Shown piece after piece: positions 46,329-54,862 of a stretch of DNA of 64,000 nucleotides (positions within the stretch are counted from its first letter, which is position 1; the number at the start of each line of letters is the position of its first letter). A model generated the notes under the pieces. It ran no database searches, was not told the origin of the DNA, and saw only the letters and a program-made list of their open reading frames with translations. The stretch is from Rhodanobacteraceae bacterium (GTDB lineage: Bacteria > Pseudomonadota > Gammaproteobacteria > Xanthomonadales > Rhodanobacteraceae). The position numbers and the translations under genes are program-made. Location: NCBI GenBank assembly GCA_030167125.1, contig CP126531.1:1488001-1552000 (forward strand). Direction: 5' to 3'.

Positions 46329-46412
46329 CGCGCGTGCGCTCCGCGCCGCCCGTAGCGGCGGCACTGTTAGGATGCCGCATTGTGACACGCGAACGTCGCG
46401 CCTTCCGAACCG

Positions 46413-47648
46413 ATGACGCAGCGCTACCACCACCTCCTGCTGGACTGCACGCTCGCCACCCTTGCGGGCGACTCGGGTTACGGCCTCGTCGAAAACGGTG
46501 CGCTTGGCTGGCGCGATGGCGTGATCGCGTTTGCCGGCGCGATGCGTGATCTGCCCGGCGCACCGGAAGCCATTTCCGGCAAGCACGAATCGGTGCGCGG
46601 CGCGCTGGTGACGCCGGGGCTGGTCGACTGCCACACGCACCTGGTGTTCGGCGGCGATCGCGCCAACGAATTCGAAATGCGGCTGCACGGCGAAAGCTAC
46701 GAGGCGATCGCGCGCGCCGGGGGCGGCATCCTGTCCAGCGTGCGCGCGACGCGGGCCGCGAGCGAAGACGAGCTGTTCCGGCAATCCGTGTCGCGCGCAG
46801 GCGCGCTCCTGCGCGACGGCGTGACCACCCTCGAGATCAAGTCGGGTTACGGGCTGGACCTCGAAACCGAAATGAAAATGCTGCGCGTCGCGCGCCGGAT
46901 CGGCGAAGCACTCGGCATGACGGTGCGTACGACGTTCCTTGGCCTGCACGCATTGCCTCCGGAATACAAGGATCGCCGCGCCGATTTCGTCGCGGCGGTC
47001 TGCGATGAATGGCTGCCGGCCATCGCCGGCGCGGGATTGGCCGACGCGGTGGACGCGTTCTGCGAAGGCATCGCCTTCTCGCCGGACGAGGTCCGCCGTT
47101 GCTTCGATGCCGCGCGCAAGCTGGGGTTGCCGGTGAAGCTGCACGCGGATCAACTGTCGGATCTCGGCGGCGCGGCGCTGGTTGCAGCGCATGTGGGCTT
47201 GTCCGCCGATCACCTGGAATGCACGGACGAAGCCGGCGTGTCTGCAATGGCGCGTGCCGGCACCGTCGCGGTGCTGCTGCCGGGCAGCTTCTACGCGCTG
47301 CGCGAAACGCGCTTGCCGCCGATCGCGGCTTTCCGCGAACGCGGCGTGCCGATGGCGATCGCCACCGACCTCAATCCTGGCACCTCGCCGCTGCGGTCGC
47401 TGCGCCTGGCCATGAACATGGCCTGCACCCTGTTCCGCCTCACGCCCGAAGAAGCCCTGCGCGGCGCGACCGTCAACGCCGCGCGCGCATTGGGGCTACG
47501 TGATCGCGGCACGCTCGCGACGGGACAGCGCGCGGACGTCGTGGTGTGGAACGCGCGGAAGCCGGCCGAACTCGCCTACTGGATCGGCGACGCGCTCGCG
47601 TCGCGCGTGTTCGCGGGCGGCGTCGAAATCCGACACGCGAGGGATTGA
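46413..47648 (+). CDS. hutI: Imidazolonepropionase
   Basis: 411 residues, full length. It opens the ring of imidazolonepropionate to formiminoglutamate, which HutF then uses. The metal motif is DCHTHLVFGGDRANEFEMR. GYGLDLETEMKMLRVARRI, KLHADQLSDLGGAALVAA and ATDLNPGTSPLRSL are standard. The gene starts 85 bases from hutF in the opposite direction, so both probably share one control region. Confidence 0.97.
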   Translation: MTQRYHHLLLDCTLATLAGDSGYGLVENGALGWRDGVIAFAGAMRDLPGAPEAISGKHESVRGALVTPGLVDCHTHLVFGGDRANEFEMRLHGESYEAIARAGGGILSSVRATRAASEDELFRQSVSRAGALLRDGVTTLEIKSGYGLDLETEMKMLRVARRIGEALGMTVRTTFLGLHALPPEYKDRRADFVAAVCDEWLPAIAGAGLADAVDAFCEGIAFSPDEVRRCFDAARKLGLPVKLHADQLSDLGGAALVAAHVGLSADHLECTDEAGVSAMARAGTVAVLLPGSFYALRETRLPPIAAFRERGVPMAIATDLNPGTSPLRSLRLAMNMACTLFRLTPEEALRGATVNAARALGLRDRGTLATGQRADVVVWNARKPAELAYWIGDALASRVFAGGVEIRHARD

Positions 47649-47660
47649 TCGTTGCCAGCG

Positions 47661-49031
47661 TCAGCCTTGGGCGATCCATCGCCGCTTTCGCCGCATCCAC
47701 CAATACAGTGGGTAGGCCGCCGCAAGGGCCGCGAGCGCAAACAGGCTTCCCGTCGGATCGTGGAACAGGAAGCTGACGAAGACCGCGGTCGCGATCAATG
47801 CAAACAGCAAAGGTGCGATCGGATACGCGAAGGCCCGGAACGGCCGCGGCAGCACGGGCTCGCGCCGGCGCAACACGAACAGCGCAATCGCCACCGCTGC
47901 ATCACACGAGGTGCCGAAAAAGGCGGCGATCAGGAACAACCGTTCGAACGACTTTCCGAAAGCCAGAGCGATCACGACCGCTGCGCCGGTAATCAGCAAT
48001 GCAACCACCGGCGTGCCGCCGGCGCTCACGCGCTGCGCCTGCGCCGCAAACATTCCGTCGCGTCCAAGCCCGTACAGCACGCGCGGCGCGCACATGAAGG
48101 CGGAATTGATGATGGCGAGCAACGACAATGCGGCGAGCAAATACACGATCTGCGCGGCATGGCCGCCGAACACGGCATGCATCGCATCAGCCGCCGGAAG
48201 CTTCGAGGCGCGAAACCGGTCCAGCGGCAGCACATGCAGGTACGCGAGATTGATCAGGACGTAAACGCCGATAACCACCAGCGCGCCGCCGAACATCGCG
48301 CGCGGCAGGTTGCGTCCGGGATTCGTGTTCTCCTCGGCAAAATACACGGCCGAATCCCAACCCGCATAGGTCTCGTTCACCATCTGCATCGCGACCAGCA
48401 CGGAGCCGAGGAACAACAACCAATTCGATGGCGCCGCCGCGGGTGCGGCCGCCGCGCCGCGCGACGGCGCGCCTTCACCAAACCAGAAGCACGCCGCAAC
48501 GAAAGCGATCAAGCCAAGCACCTTCAACGCACTAGTGAGCTGCTGGGCGAGGCTGCCGCTGCGCACCCCGGTGTAATGCAGCAGCACGAACGCGGCGATC
48601 GTGGCCACGGCGGTGGCGCCGATGTGACCCGCCAGCGCAGGCACCAGTTCGCCCACGAATTCCGCAAAGGCGACGGACATGGCGGACGCCGCCGCGACCC
48701 AGATCAGCCAGTCGGCCCAGCCGATGACGAAGCCGCCGTAGCCGCCGAAGGCGCGGCGGGCGTACACGTAATTGCCGCCTGCCTGCGGCAGGGATGTCGC
48801 CAATTCAGCCTTCGTATTGACGCCGAGCAGGACATACAGACCGCTGGCCAGCCACACCGTGATGATCAGGACGGGATCGTTCAACAGGGCCGCGATCGGC
48901 CCGGGCGCGCGCAGGATGCCGGTGCCGATCATGCCGCCGACGACCACGGCGATTCCGAAGCCGAGACCGAGCACGCGCAGCAACCTGTTCGGAGATGTGC
49001 CCTCCGCAAGGCCGGCTTCAACGCTGCTCAT
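47661..49031 (-). CDS. APC-family amino-acid permease
   Basis: 456 residues from the ATG at 49031, with about twelve membrane segments. The first segment VVVGGMIGTGILRAPGPIAALL is the typical APC opening with the GxG substrate loop. PQAGGNYVYARRAFGGYGGFVIGWADWLIW is also typical. It converges with hutI; a role in histidine or other amino-acid uptake is possible but not shown. Its start overlaps the end of the upstream NTF2-like gene by 14 bases. Confidence 0.88.
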   Translation of the reverse strand: MSSVEAGLAEGTSPNRLLRVLGLGFGIAVVVGGMIGTGILRAPGPIAALLNDPVLIITVWLASGLYVLLGVNTKAELATSLPQAGGNYVYARRAFGGYGGFVIGWADWLIWVAAASAMSVAFAEFVGELVPALAGHIGATAVATIAAFVLLHYTGVRSGSLAQQLTSALKVLGLIAFVAACFWFGEGAPSRGAAAAPAAAPSNWLLFLGSVLVAMQMVNETYAGWDSAVYFAEENTNPGRNLPRAMFGGALVVIGVYVLINLAYLHVLPLDRFRASKLPAADAMHAVFGGHAAQIVYLLAALSLLAIINSAFMCAPRVLYGLGRDGMFAAQAQRVSAGGTPVVALLITGAAVVIALAFGKSFERLFLIAAFFGTSCDAAVAIALFVLRRREPVLPRPFRAFAYPIAPLLFALIATAVFVSFLFHDPTGSLFALAALAAAYPLYWWMRRKRRWIAQG

Positions 49032-49572
49032 GGCTGTCGCCGCCCGGCAGCACGGTTTCCTGGTAGAACACGCCCACCCACTTTCCTTGGCGTTTGGCCC
49101 AGATGGCAGTCGCCCGTACCAGCGGTTCCCACTTGCTGCCGTCCGCTTGATGTCCGTCCTGTTCCATCCGGTAGGTGACCAGTACGACATCCTGCGCGAG
49201 CCGGCGGGTCATCACGTCAGCGACCTTATAAGAACCCACCGTCATGGTTTTCACGTCCTCCAGCAACTGGACGCGCGTCATCACCCTGCCGTCAGGTACG
49301 CCGATCCAATCCTCGGCGATGTGCGCCGCCATCTCGTCCACATCATTCAGGCGCTCCCATTCGAGCGAGGCCATTTCGAGCTTGACGACGGTTTGGACGT
49401 CCGCATCCGACCCGTCATCAATGGCCGCGTACGGTGCCGATGGAATACTCGCCGCCGGATGCGGCGGCGGCGTTCGCGCGGACGAAGCCAGTGCCACCCC
49501 ACACAATGCAACGGCAACCATCGACGGTAGCCGTGGGCGTTTGATCCCACACTCGAACGAAGCCATCCGCAT
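49018..49572 (-). CDS. Secreted NTF2-like (DUF4440) protein
   Basis: 184 residues. The N-terminal region (residues 1-30, LPSMVAVALCGVALASSA) is a signal peptide. The core shows VVKLEMASLEWERLNDVDEMAAHIAEDWIGV and VLVTYRMEQDGHQADGSKW, with RATAIWAKRQGKWVGVFYQET at the end, the DUF4440 (SnoaL-like) layout. The end overlaps the start of the permease gene, suggesting a shared transcript. The function is unknown. Confidence 0.75.
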   Translation of the reverse strand: MRMASFECGIKRPRLPSMVAVALCGVALASSARTPPPHPAASIPSAPYAAIDDGSDADVQTVVKLEMASLEWERLNDVDEMAAHIAEDWIGVPDGRVMTRVQLLEDVKTMTVGSYKVADVMTRRLAQDVVLVTYRMEQDGHQADGSKWEPLVRATAIWAKRQGKWVGVFYQETVLPGGDSHEQR

Positions 49573-49662
49573 TCCCTCCCCAGGTGAAGTGCAGAAACGG
49601 CGCGTGCCGGCGCATCGCGCAGCGGCATTAGGCGGCCGGGCGGCGCGTTTGTCAATCGCACG

Positions 49663-49689
49663 AAAAAGGCCCCGCGAGCGGGGCCTTTT
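49663..49689 (-). terminator. Rho-independent terminator downstream of the bTHX gene
   Basis: The stem AAAAGGCCCCGC / GCGGGGCCTTTT has a three-base loop and T-runs on both strands, lying about 20 bases after the bTHX stop. It could also stop transcription from the other side. Confidence 0.85.
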
Positions 49690-49709
49690 CGGAGACGCCT
49701 GACCGCGGG

Positions 49710-49901
49710 TTACGCGGATTTCTTCGGCGCTGCCTTCTTTGCCGGCGCCTTCTTGGCCGGCACCTTGGCGGCCGCGCGCGGAGCCGGCTTGGCCGCCGTC
49801 GACTTCACCGCCGCCTTTGACTTCGGCGAATGCGGACGGGTATTGCCGTGGCTGCCCGCGTAGATCTTGCCCTTGCGTGTTTTCTTGTCGCCCTTGCCCA
49901 T
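49710..49901 (-). CDS. 30S ribosomal protein bTHX with an extended tail
   Basis: 63 residues. The N-terminal 30 residues MGKGDKKTRKGKIYAGSHGN and TRPHSPKSK match bTHX, a tiny protein buried in the head of the 30S subunit. The remaining 30 residues are a low-complexity Lys/Ala/Pro tail (AAKVPAKKAPAKKAAPKK) not found in the short Thermus protein. It would be very basic. It has its own terminator. Confidence 0.85.
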   Translation of the reverse strand: MGKGDKKTRKGKIYAGSHGNTRPHSPKSKAAVKSTAAKPAPRAAAKVPAKKAPAKKAAPKKSA

Positions 49902-49990
49902 GTCGGTTCCCGTTGTGGTGTGTGGAATCCGCGCACCGCGCGCGGTTGCACGCATGGTAACAGCACGCCGCGTTGCCGGTCGGCGCAGCG

Positions 49991-50944
49991 TCACTCGCGC
50001 CGCTCGCCGTGTCCCGAATCCTGGCAACCGGAAGCGTGGTCGAAGCAATCGCTGGATTCGATCTGCACGGTCACGTGGGTAATCGAAAAGCGCTCGCGCA
50101 ACACCCGCTGGACCGAACGCAGCGCCTGCTGGCCATCGCCGCCTTCGCACAGCCGTGCGTGCAACGTGGCCATGCGCGAGCCGGACGCGATCTGCCAGAC
50201 GTGCAGGTGATGGACTTCCGCGATCGCGGGATCAGCCGTGGCCAGCGCCGCCCGGATCTCCTCGGGCGCGACGCCTTCCGGCACGCCCTCCAGCAGGATG
50301 TGCGAAGAACGTTTCAGCAACACGAAGGCGCCACGCAGGATCAGCAGCGATACCAGCAGCGACAGCGCGGGGTCGGCCCACTCCCACGCGAGGTAACGCA
50401 CCAGCAGCGCCGCGAGCACGGTGGCGATGGAACCGAGCAGGTCACCGAACACGTGCAGGCGCGCGCCGGCGGTGTTGAGGTTCTCGTGATCATGCTGATC
50501 GTGCAGGCTGCGCAGCACGATCGTGTTCACGGCGAGGCCGACCACGGCCACGACCAGCATCACGCCCGATTCGATGTGGATGCTCTCGATCGCCAGCAGG
50601 CGCCGGATCGCTTCGTACACGATGCCCGCGACCAGCAGCAGCTGCACCAGCGCGTTGACGAAGCCCGCCAGCACTTCGATCCGCGCGTAGCCGAAGCTGC
50701 GGCGCGCGTCGGCCGGTTTCAGCGCGTATACCGCCGCCGCCCACGCCAGCGCCAGCGCGCCGGCGTCCACCAGCATGTGCGCGGCGTCGGCCAGCAAGGC
50801 CAGCGAGCCGGACCACCAGCCGCCCAGCGCTTCCACGACGAGCATCAGGCAAGTCAGCGCGAACGCGAACGCCAGCCGCCCGCGGCTGCCGCCGTGGGCA
50901 TGCTCGTAATCGTGATGATGAGCGTGGTCGTGCGAATGCGCCAT
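49991..50944 (-). CDS. Cation diffusion facilitator (ZitB/CzcD type)
   Basis: 317 residues from the ATG at 50944. It exports Zn2+ or similar ions in exchange for protons. The N-terminus is His-rich (HSHDHAHHHDYEHAHGG). Six membrane segments follow; the transport site is LLADAAHMLVDAGALAL (HxxxD) in segment 2 and HVFGDLLGSIATVLAAL in segment 5. The C-terminal cytoplasmic domain (VHHLHVWQIASG) is complete. It lies 37 bases after the Zur-box-preceded merC-like gene on the same strand. Confidence 0.92.
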   Translation of the reverse strand: MAHSHDHAHHHDYEHAHGGSRGRLAFAFALTCLMLVVEALGGWWSGSLALLADAAHMLVDAGALALAWAAAVYALKPADARRSFGYARIEVLAGFVNALVQLLLVAGIVYEAIRRLLAIESIHIESGVMLVVAVVGLAVNTIVLRSLHDQHDHENLNTAGARLHVFGDLLGSIATVLAALLVRYLAWEWADPALSLLVSLLILRGAFVLLKRSSHILLEGVPEGVAPEEIRAALATADPAIAEVHHLHVWQIASGSRMATLHARLCEGGDGQQALRSVQRVLRERFSITHVTVQIESSDCFDHASGCQDSGHGERRE

Positions 50945-50981
50945 GCCCACAAGGCTAGGCAGAACGTCCACCGTTACACAA

Positions 50982-51437
50982 TTACCCGTGCGTGCACGCC
51001 GCGGTGTGCTTGTGCGCGAGCAGCAGGTTCGTCACATGCGCGCTGGCGACCAGCACGCCGCCCGTAACGACGCTGGCGGTATGCACCAGCACGTGCGCGT
51101 CGAGATTGATGGCGATGCCGGCCAGCAGCAGCGCGATGCCGGGGAGCATCAGGAACAGCGCGTGCGGGCGCCGGTGGCGGCGATAGGCCACGAGAATGCT
51201 TGCAGCGGCGAGCGCGGCGGCGCAGGCCACGAAGATCCGTTCGAAGGTGTGGCCGGCCAGGAACTCCAGACCAATCAGAGGCAACAGCGCCAGCACGAAC
51301 GGCAGCAGCGCGCAGTGCACCGCGCACAGCAGCGACGCGGTGGCGCCGACGCGATCGACCAGCGCCGCAAAACGTCGCGGGGACGCCGGCGCAGGCATGG
51401 CGGAAATCGTTTGGGTGAGCGGCAAGTCCACTTGCAT
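50982..51437 (-). CDS. MerC-domain membrane protein
   Basis: 151 residues from the ATG at 51437; upstream starts at 51518 and 51536 would lie within the Zur box and are less likely. The MerC signature CAVHCALLPFVLALLPLIGL is followed by three more membrane segments. The C-terminus LLAHKHTAACTHG offers His and Cys. MerC proteins bring in metals such as mercury; in Zur regulons they are candidate zinc-uptake proteins. The role here is inference from the box upstream. Confidence 0.8.
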   Translation of the reverse strand: MQVDLPLTQTISAMPAPASPRRFAALVDRVGATASLLCAVHCALLPFVLALLPLIGLEFLAGHTFERIFVACAAALAAASILVAYRRHRRPHALFLMLPGIALLLAGIAINLDAHVLVHTASVVTGGVLVASAHVTNLLLAHKHTAACTHG

Positions 51438-51509
51438 GCGAATCTCGTCGTCAATGCGTGCCGCACCCTGGGGCGCGGCGCCGGACTCGAGCCGGTGATC
51501 CGTACAGTT

Positions 51510-51530
51510 CTGCAACATTATAACATTTCC
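51510..51530 (-). promoter_or_regulatory. Probable Zur box with extended -10 of the merC-like gene
   Basis: On the minus strand GGAAATGTTATAAT matches the left half and centre of the Zur consensus; the right half (GTTGCAG) is degenerate. The same bases contain an extended -10, TGTTATAAT. Transcription would start about 70 bases before the ATG at 51437. Confidence 0.6.
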
Positions 51531-51573
51531 GTGCATGCCGGCGGCGGCCGCGCGGCGCTGCGTAGCCGCCTGT

Positions 51574-53742
51574 TCAGAATGGCTTGCCCAGCCCCAGGTA
51601 CAACCCGCGACGGGGGCCGTACTGTGGCGCGCCCACGCCGATCCCGGAACCGTCGCGCAGTTCGTACACGCGATCCAGCGCGTTGATCAGGACCGCGCGG
51701 ATGTTGAACCTGCCGAACCCCGGCAGGCTGAAATCGTGCTCCACGCTCAGGTTCAACTGGAAATACGCAGGCAGCGAGGCGGTATTGGCGAAGTCGCGCC
51801 GAAGCCCGCTGCCGTACAGGAAATCCGCGCCCACACGCGTCGCGGCGTCGATCGCGTAGCTGACACCACCCGATGCCGCCAGTTTCTGGTCGTGGTCCAG
51901 GTGCACCCAATGGCTGCCGATGTACGCGAGTTCGTCTTCGTCGAAGTTGTATTGTCCCGAGATGATGCCCTTGCCCATCGCGCGGCTCTGCGCAAGGTTG
52001 AAGTACGCGCTCAATGGACCGTCGTCGTAATTGGCCGAGAACTCAACGCCGCGCACGCGGCCGCGTGCATAGTTGAATGGCGAGAACACCAGCGCCGCGC
52101 CGAACTGCCCCTCGTCCTGCAGGTACTTCACTTGCCTGTCGTAGCCGTCCAGTCCGACGGTGAGGTGCTTGCCGATCTTTTGCGACACCCCGGCATCGAA
52201 ATAATTCGAACGCTCGGCCTTCACCGGTCCGGTCCGGTCATTCGGCAACTGGTTGGTGGTGCCCCGGTACAGCGCGATGTCCTCGGGCGCGATCAACTCG
52301 GTATCGGGCGGCGTGAAGTAGCGCGCGTAGCCGGCGTGCACCGTGGTAGCGGAGGTCGCGTTCCATACCAGGCCCAGGCGCGGGCTCACCTGCCCTTCCT
52401 TGAGCCACGCGCTGTAGCGGTCGGCGCGCAGGCCGTAATTCACCACCAGGCGATCGGTGAGCTGCCACTGGTCCTGCACGTACGCACCCAGCGTGCGTGC
52501 GCGCTGATAGTGGTCGTCGACGATACGAATCGGTGTGGTGGACGCCTGCGCGCCTTCGGCGTCTGCCGGAAAGGTCCATGAATCGTTGTTCGATTCGGCG
52601 CCTTCGCTTTCCGCATAGAACCCGTAGCGCAACAGGTGCGGCTCGCCCAGCGGCGTCGAGAAATCCGCCTGCAGCGTGTTGGCGCGGTTCGCACGTCCGA
52701 CCGTGGACGCCACGCCGTTGAACATCAAATCGCCGATCACGTCGGGCCGGAAACCCACGCTGCTGAAGCGTTGCCCGATCGCGATGCGATAGTCGGTGTC
52801 GATGCCGCCGGCATGGCCTTGCAGACTGAACACGCCGAAGCGCGTCACCTCGCGCTGGTTCTCGTCCAGCTTCGACGAATCGAAATCGTCGATGTCGCCA
52901 TAGGCGAATTGCGGCCGCTGGTGCAGGCTGTCCGGAATCTGGAAGCGGTTGTCGGCCGTGCCGAAATAGAAACCCGCGCGCGTGTCGTCGTTGATGAGGT
53001 ACGAGACGTAGCCGAAGCTCCTGGACTGATCGGTGTGGTCGTGGATGGCCTCGCGCGCGGGCGTGGGGTTCTGGATCCCGATGTCGCTTTCCAGGAAATT
53101 CGCGGTCACGTAGTACGACCAGCGCCCCCGATTGCCGTGCAACTCGAAGGCCGGATTCAAAGTTCCGAACGAGCCGCCGTACAGGCTGGCGCTGCCGCCG
53201 TTGCCGAGTTGCGCGCCGGACTTGGTGTCGATCTCGACCACGCCCGCCGTGCGGTAGCCGTACTGCGCGGGCAGTGCGCCGGTCATGAACTTGAGCGACT
53301 CGATGGCGCGCGTGTCCAGGCTCTGGCCGAAGCCGCTGATGCTTTCGGGAATGATGATTCCGTCGATGCGGTATTGCAGGTTGGCGTGGTCGCCGCGCAC
53401 GTGCAGTTGCCCAAACGAGTCCTGGACCACGCCCGGCGCCTGCAACAGCACCTGGTCGAGCGGCGTGTTGTCGCCCTGCGGCAACTGGCGGATAGCCTTG
53501 CGGTCGAACACCGTCTGGCTGGTGCCGGTGTCGGGTGAAAGCGCGTTGCGCGCACGATCGAGCCGCGCACTGACCTGCACGGTGTCGAGCGTGAGCGGCG
53601 CGGCCGCCTGCGCTGCGGCGGCCGGCGCCAATTGCCCATTCGGCGCTTGCGGCGCGCGGAACGCATCATCGGCAAAGGCGAAGGCGTGCACGAGACAGCC
53701 AATGGCGGCGATATGTACGGAGACCAGCGTTTTGCGGTGCAT
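51574..53742 (-). CDS. TonB-dependent outer-membrane receptor, probably Zur-regulated
   Basis: 722 residues with a signal peptide ending AFAFADDA. The plug domain shows TSQTVFDRKAIRQLPQGD, QAPGVVQDSFGQLHVRGDH, YRIDGIIIPE and PAQYGYRTAGVVEIDTKSG. A beta-barrel follows and ends in Phe (GLYLGLGKPF), as needed for BAM insertion. The TonB box is near LDTVQVSA. Such receptors take up chelated metals. A near-perfect Zur box lies 22 bases upstream, so it is probably used for zinc under starvation. Confidence 0.92.
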   Translation of the reverse strand: MHRKTLVSVHIAAIGCLVHAFAFADDAFRAPQAPNGQLAPAAAAQAAAPLTLDTVQVSARLDRARNALSPDTGTSQTVFDRKAIRQLPQGDNTPLDQVLLQAPGVVQDSFGQLHVRGDHANLQYRIDGIIIPESISGFGQSLDTRAIESLKFMTGALPAQYGYRTAGVVEIDTKSGAQLGNGGSASLYGGSFGTLNPAFELHGNRGRWSYYVTANFLESDIGIQNPTPAREAIHDHTDQSRSFGYVSYLINDDTRAGFYFGTADNRFQIPDSLHQRPQFAYGDIDDFDSSKLDENQREVTRFGVFSLQGHAGGIDTDYRIAIGQRFSSVGFRPDVIGDLMFNGVASTVGRANRANTLQADFSTPLGEPHLLRYGFYAESEGAESNNDSWTFPADAEGAQASTTPIRIVDDHYQRARTLGAYVQDQWQLTDRLVVNYGLRADRYSAWLKEGQVSPRLGLVWNATSATTVHAGYARYFTPPDTELIAPEDIALYRGTTNQLPNDRTGPVKAERSNYFDAGVSQKIGKHLTVGLDGYDRQVKYLQDEGQFGAALVFSPFNYARGRVRGVEFSANYDDGPLSAYFNLAQSRAMGKGIISGQYNFDEDELAYIGSHWVHLDHDQKLAASGGVSYAIDAATRVGADFLYGSGLRRDFANTASLPAYFQLNLSVEHDFSLPGFGRFNIRAVLINALDRVYELRDGSGIGVGAPQYGPRRGLYLGLGKPF

Positions 53743-53763
53743 GGGACAACCGAGGATCAGAGC

Positions 53764-53786
53764 GAAATGTTACGTTATAACATTTC
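53764..53786 (-). promoter_or_regulatory. Zur box upstream of the TonB receptor
   Basis: A 23-bp palindrome with left arm GAAATGTTA, middle CGT and right arm TATAACATTTC. It differs little from the gammaproteobacterial Zur consensus. It sits between the receptor start (53742) and the zur gene (stop 53861). Confidence 0.85.
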
Positions 53787-53860
53787 ATATCCAATGGCAA
53801 CCCGGACAGCCGCGCGGCCCGGAGGGCGCAATCAGCAAAACGGGAGGGAATGCCGGACGG

Positions 53861-54340
53861 TCAGGCCGCGCCGCACTGCTTGCAGACGCCGTGCACTTCC
53901 AGCGTCTGCGCCTTGGCGCGGAAGCCGAAGCCGCGCGCCTGTTGCTCGATCAATTTGGCGATCGCGCCCTCGTCGCACACTTCGGTCGCGCTCTCGCACA
54001 TGTCGCAGATCAGGAACGGCACCTGGTGCGCTTCGGCGGGATGCTGGCAGAACACGAAGGCGTTGATCGATTCCAGCTTGTGGATGAAGCCGTTCTCGAG
54101 CAGGAAGTCGAGCGCGCGATACACCGTGGGCGGCGCGGCGCCGGCGTGGTTGTCGCGCAGCGATTCCAGCAAGTCATATGCCTTGACCGGCTTGCGCGCC
54201 CTCGCGACCAATTCGAGCACTTCGCGGCGCAGCGGCGTCAGGCGCAGGCTGCGCGTCGTGCACTCGCGCTCCACCTCGCGCACGATCCCGGCGGCATCGT
54301 GGTGGTGATGGTGCGAAACCTTGCGTGCGGTGCTGACCAT
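53861..54340 (-). CDS. zur: Zinc uptake regulator, Fur family
   Basis: 159 residues. The winged-helix part is LTPLRREVLELVARARKPVKAYDLLESL, PPTVYRALDFLLENGFIHKLES, very like Zur. Metal sites are seen as HQVPFLICDMCESATEV and VHGVCKQCGAA (two CxxC for structural zinc) and the early HHHHH stretch is probably extra. Zn-Zur represses uptake genes. It lies directly upstream of its likely target, the TonB receptor, on the same strand. Confidence 0.92.
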   Translation of the reverse strand: MVSTARKVSHHHHHDAAGIVREVERECTTRSLRLTPLRREVLELVARARKPVKAYDLLESLRDNHAGAAPPTVYRALDFLLENGFIHKLESINAFVFCQHPAEAHQVPFLICDMCESATEVCDEGAIAKLIEQQARGFGFRAKAQTLEVHGVCKQCGAA

Positions 54341-54422
54341 GCCTGCATTCTAGCGCCCATGCGAATCGCGCACGCTGCGCCGTCCGATGTCGGGGCGTTC
54401 GCCGGCAATTGCAAGCGGCCAG

Positions 54423-54722
54423 TCAGGCGGCCTTGCGGGCGCGGCGCTGATCGAGCCGCCGCCTCGCCGGCCCGTAATTCCCGGGCGGCAGCGCCCACAG
54501 CGCCGCCCACGCGATCGGCCCCACCACCAAGCCAAGTGCGAGACCCAGCGCGATCCTTCCGCGCCACCAACCGATCGCCGCGCCGATGATCGCGCACGCG
54601 ATCGTGAACCAGATCAGCGGCCACCACGGTACCAGCGCGAGCATGTTGTGCAGGATCTTCCAGAACGCGCCGGGTGCATCCGGATCGACGCCCTGCATGA
54701 GTTTTTGCAGCAGCGCGTTCAT
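54423..54722 (-). CDS. Small membrane protein of unknown function
   Basis: 99 residues. Two or three hydrophobic segments (LVPWWPLIWFTIACAIIGAAIGWW and IALGLALGLVVGPIAWAALW) are followed by a basic tail RRRLDQRRARKAA that would be cytoplasmic. The Gly-rich GAAIGWWRGRIALG resembles a short transmembrane hairpin. It lies between gltX and zur on the same strand. I do not recognise a family. Confidence 0.7.
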   Translation of the reverse strand: MNALLQKLMQGVDPDAPGAFWKILHNMLALVPWWPLIWFTIACAIIGAAIGWWRGRIALGLALGLVVGPIAWAALWALPPGNYGPARRRLDQRRARKAA

Positions 54723-54726
54723 TCCG

Positions 54727-54862
54727 GCGACCCCCTTCCGCAGGAAGGGCGGAGCGCGAGCGAACGCGCGCGTAGCGCGAGCCGCCGGCGGCGGCGGGGG
54801 GATGCTGTCGCGCGCGGCGATACCAAAGCCATCCCCTCATTCCCCCTTCGCAAGCGAAGGAG
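54727..54862. repeat. Dispersed palindromic repeat overlapping the gltX stop
   Basis: It contains CCCCCTTCCGCAGGAAGGGC, GCGAACGCGCGCGTAGCGCG and GGGGGGATGC, then CATCCCCTCATTCCCCCTTC with GCAAGCGAAGGAGGATGC. It is the same family as 6541-6690 and 16184-16290. The last part encodes the final residues of GltX ([11 protein letters not shown]). Confidence 0.75.

Noticed and set aside
46329..47213. Extension of the hutF frame back across hutI
   Set aside because: hutI is a complete, well-conserved gene on the other strand; the extension is its shadow.
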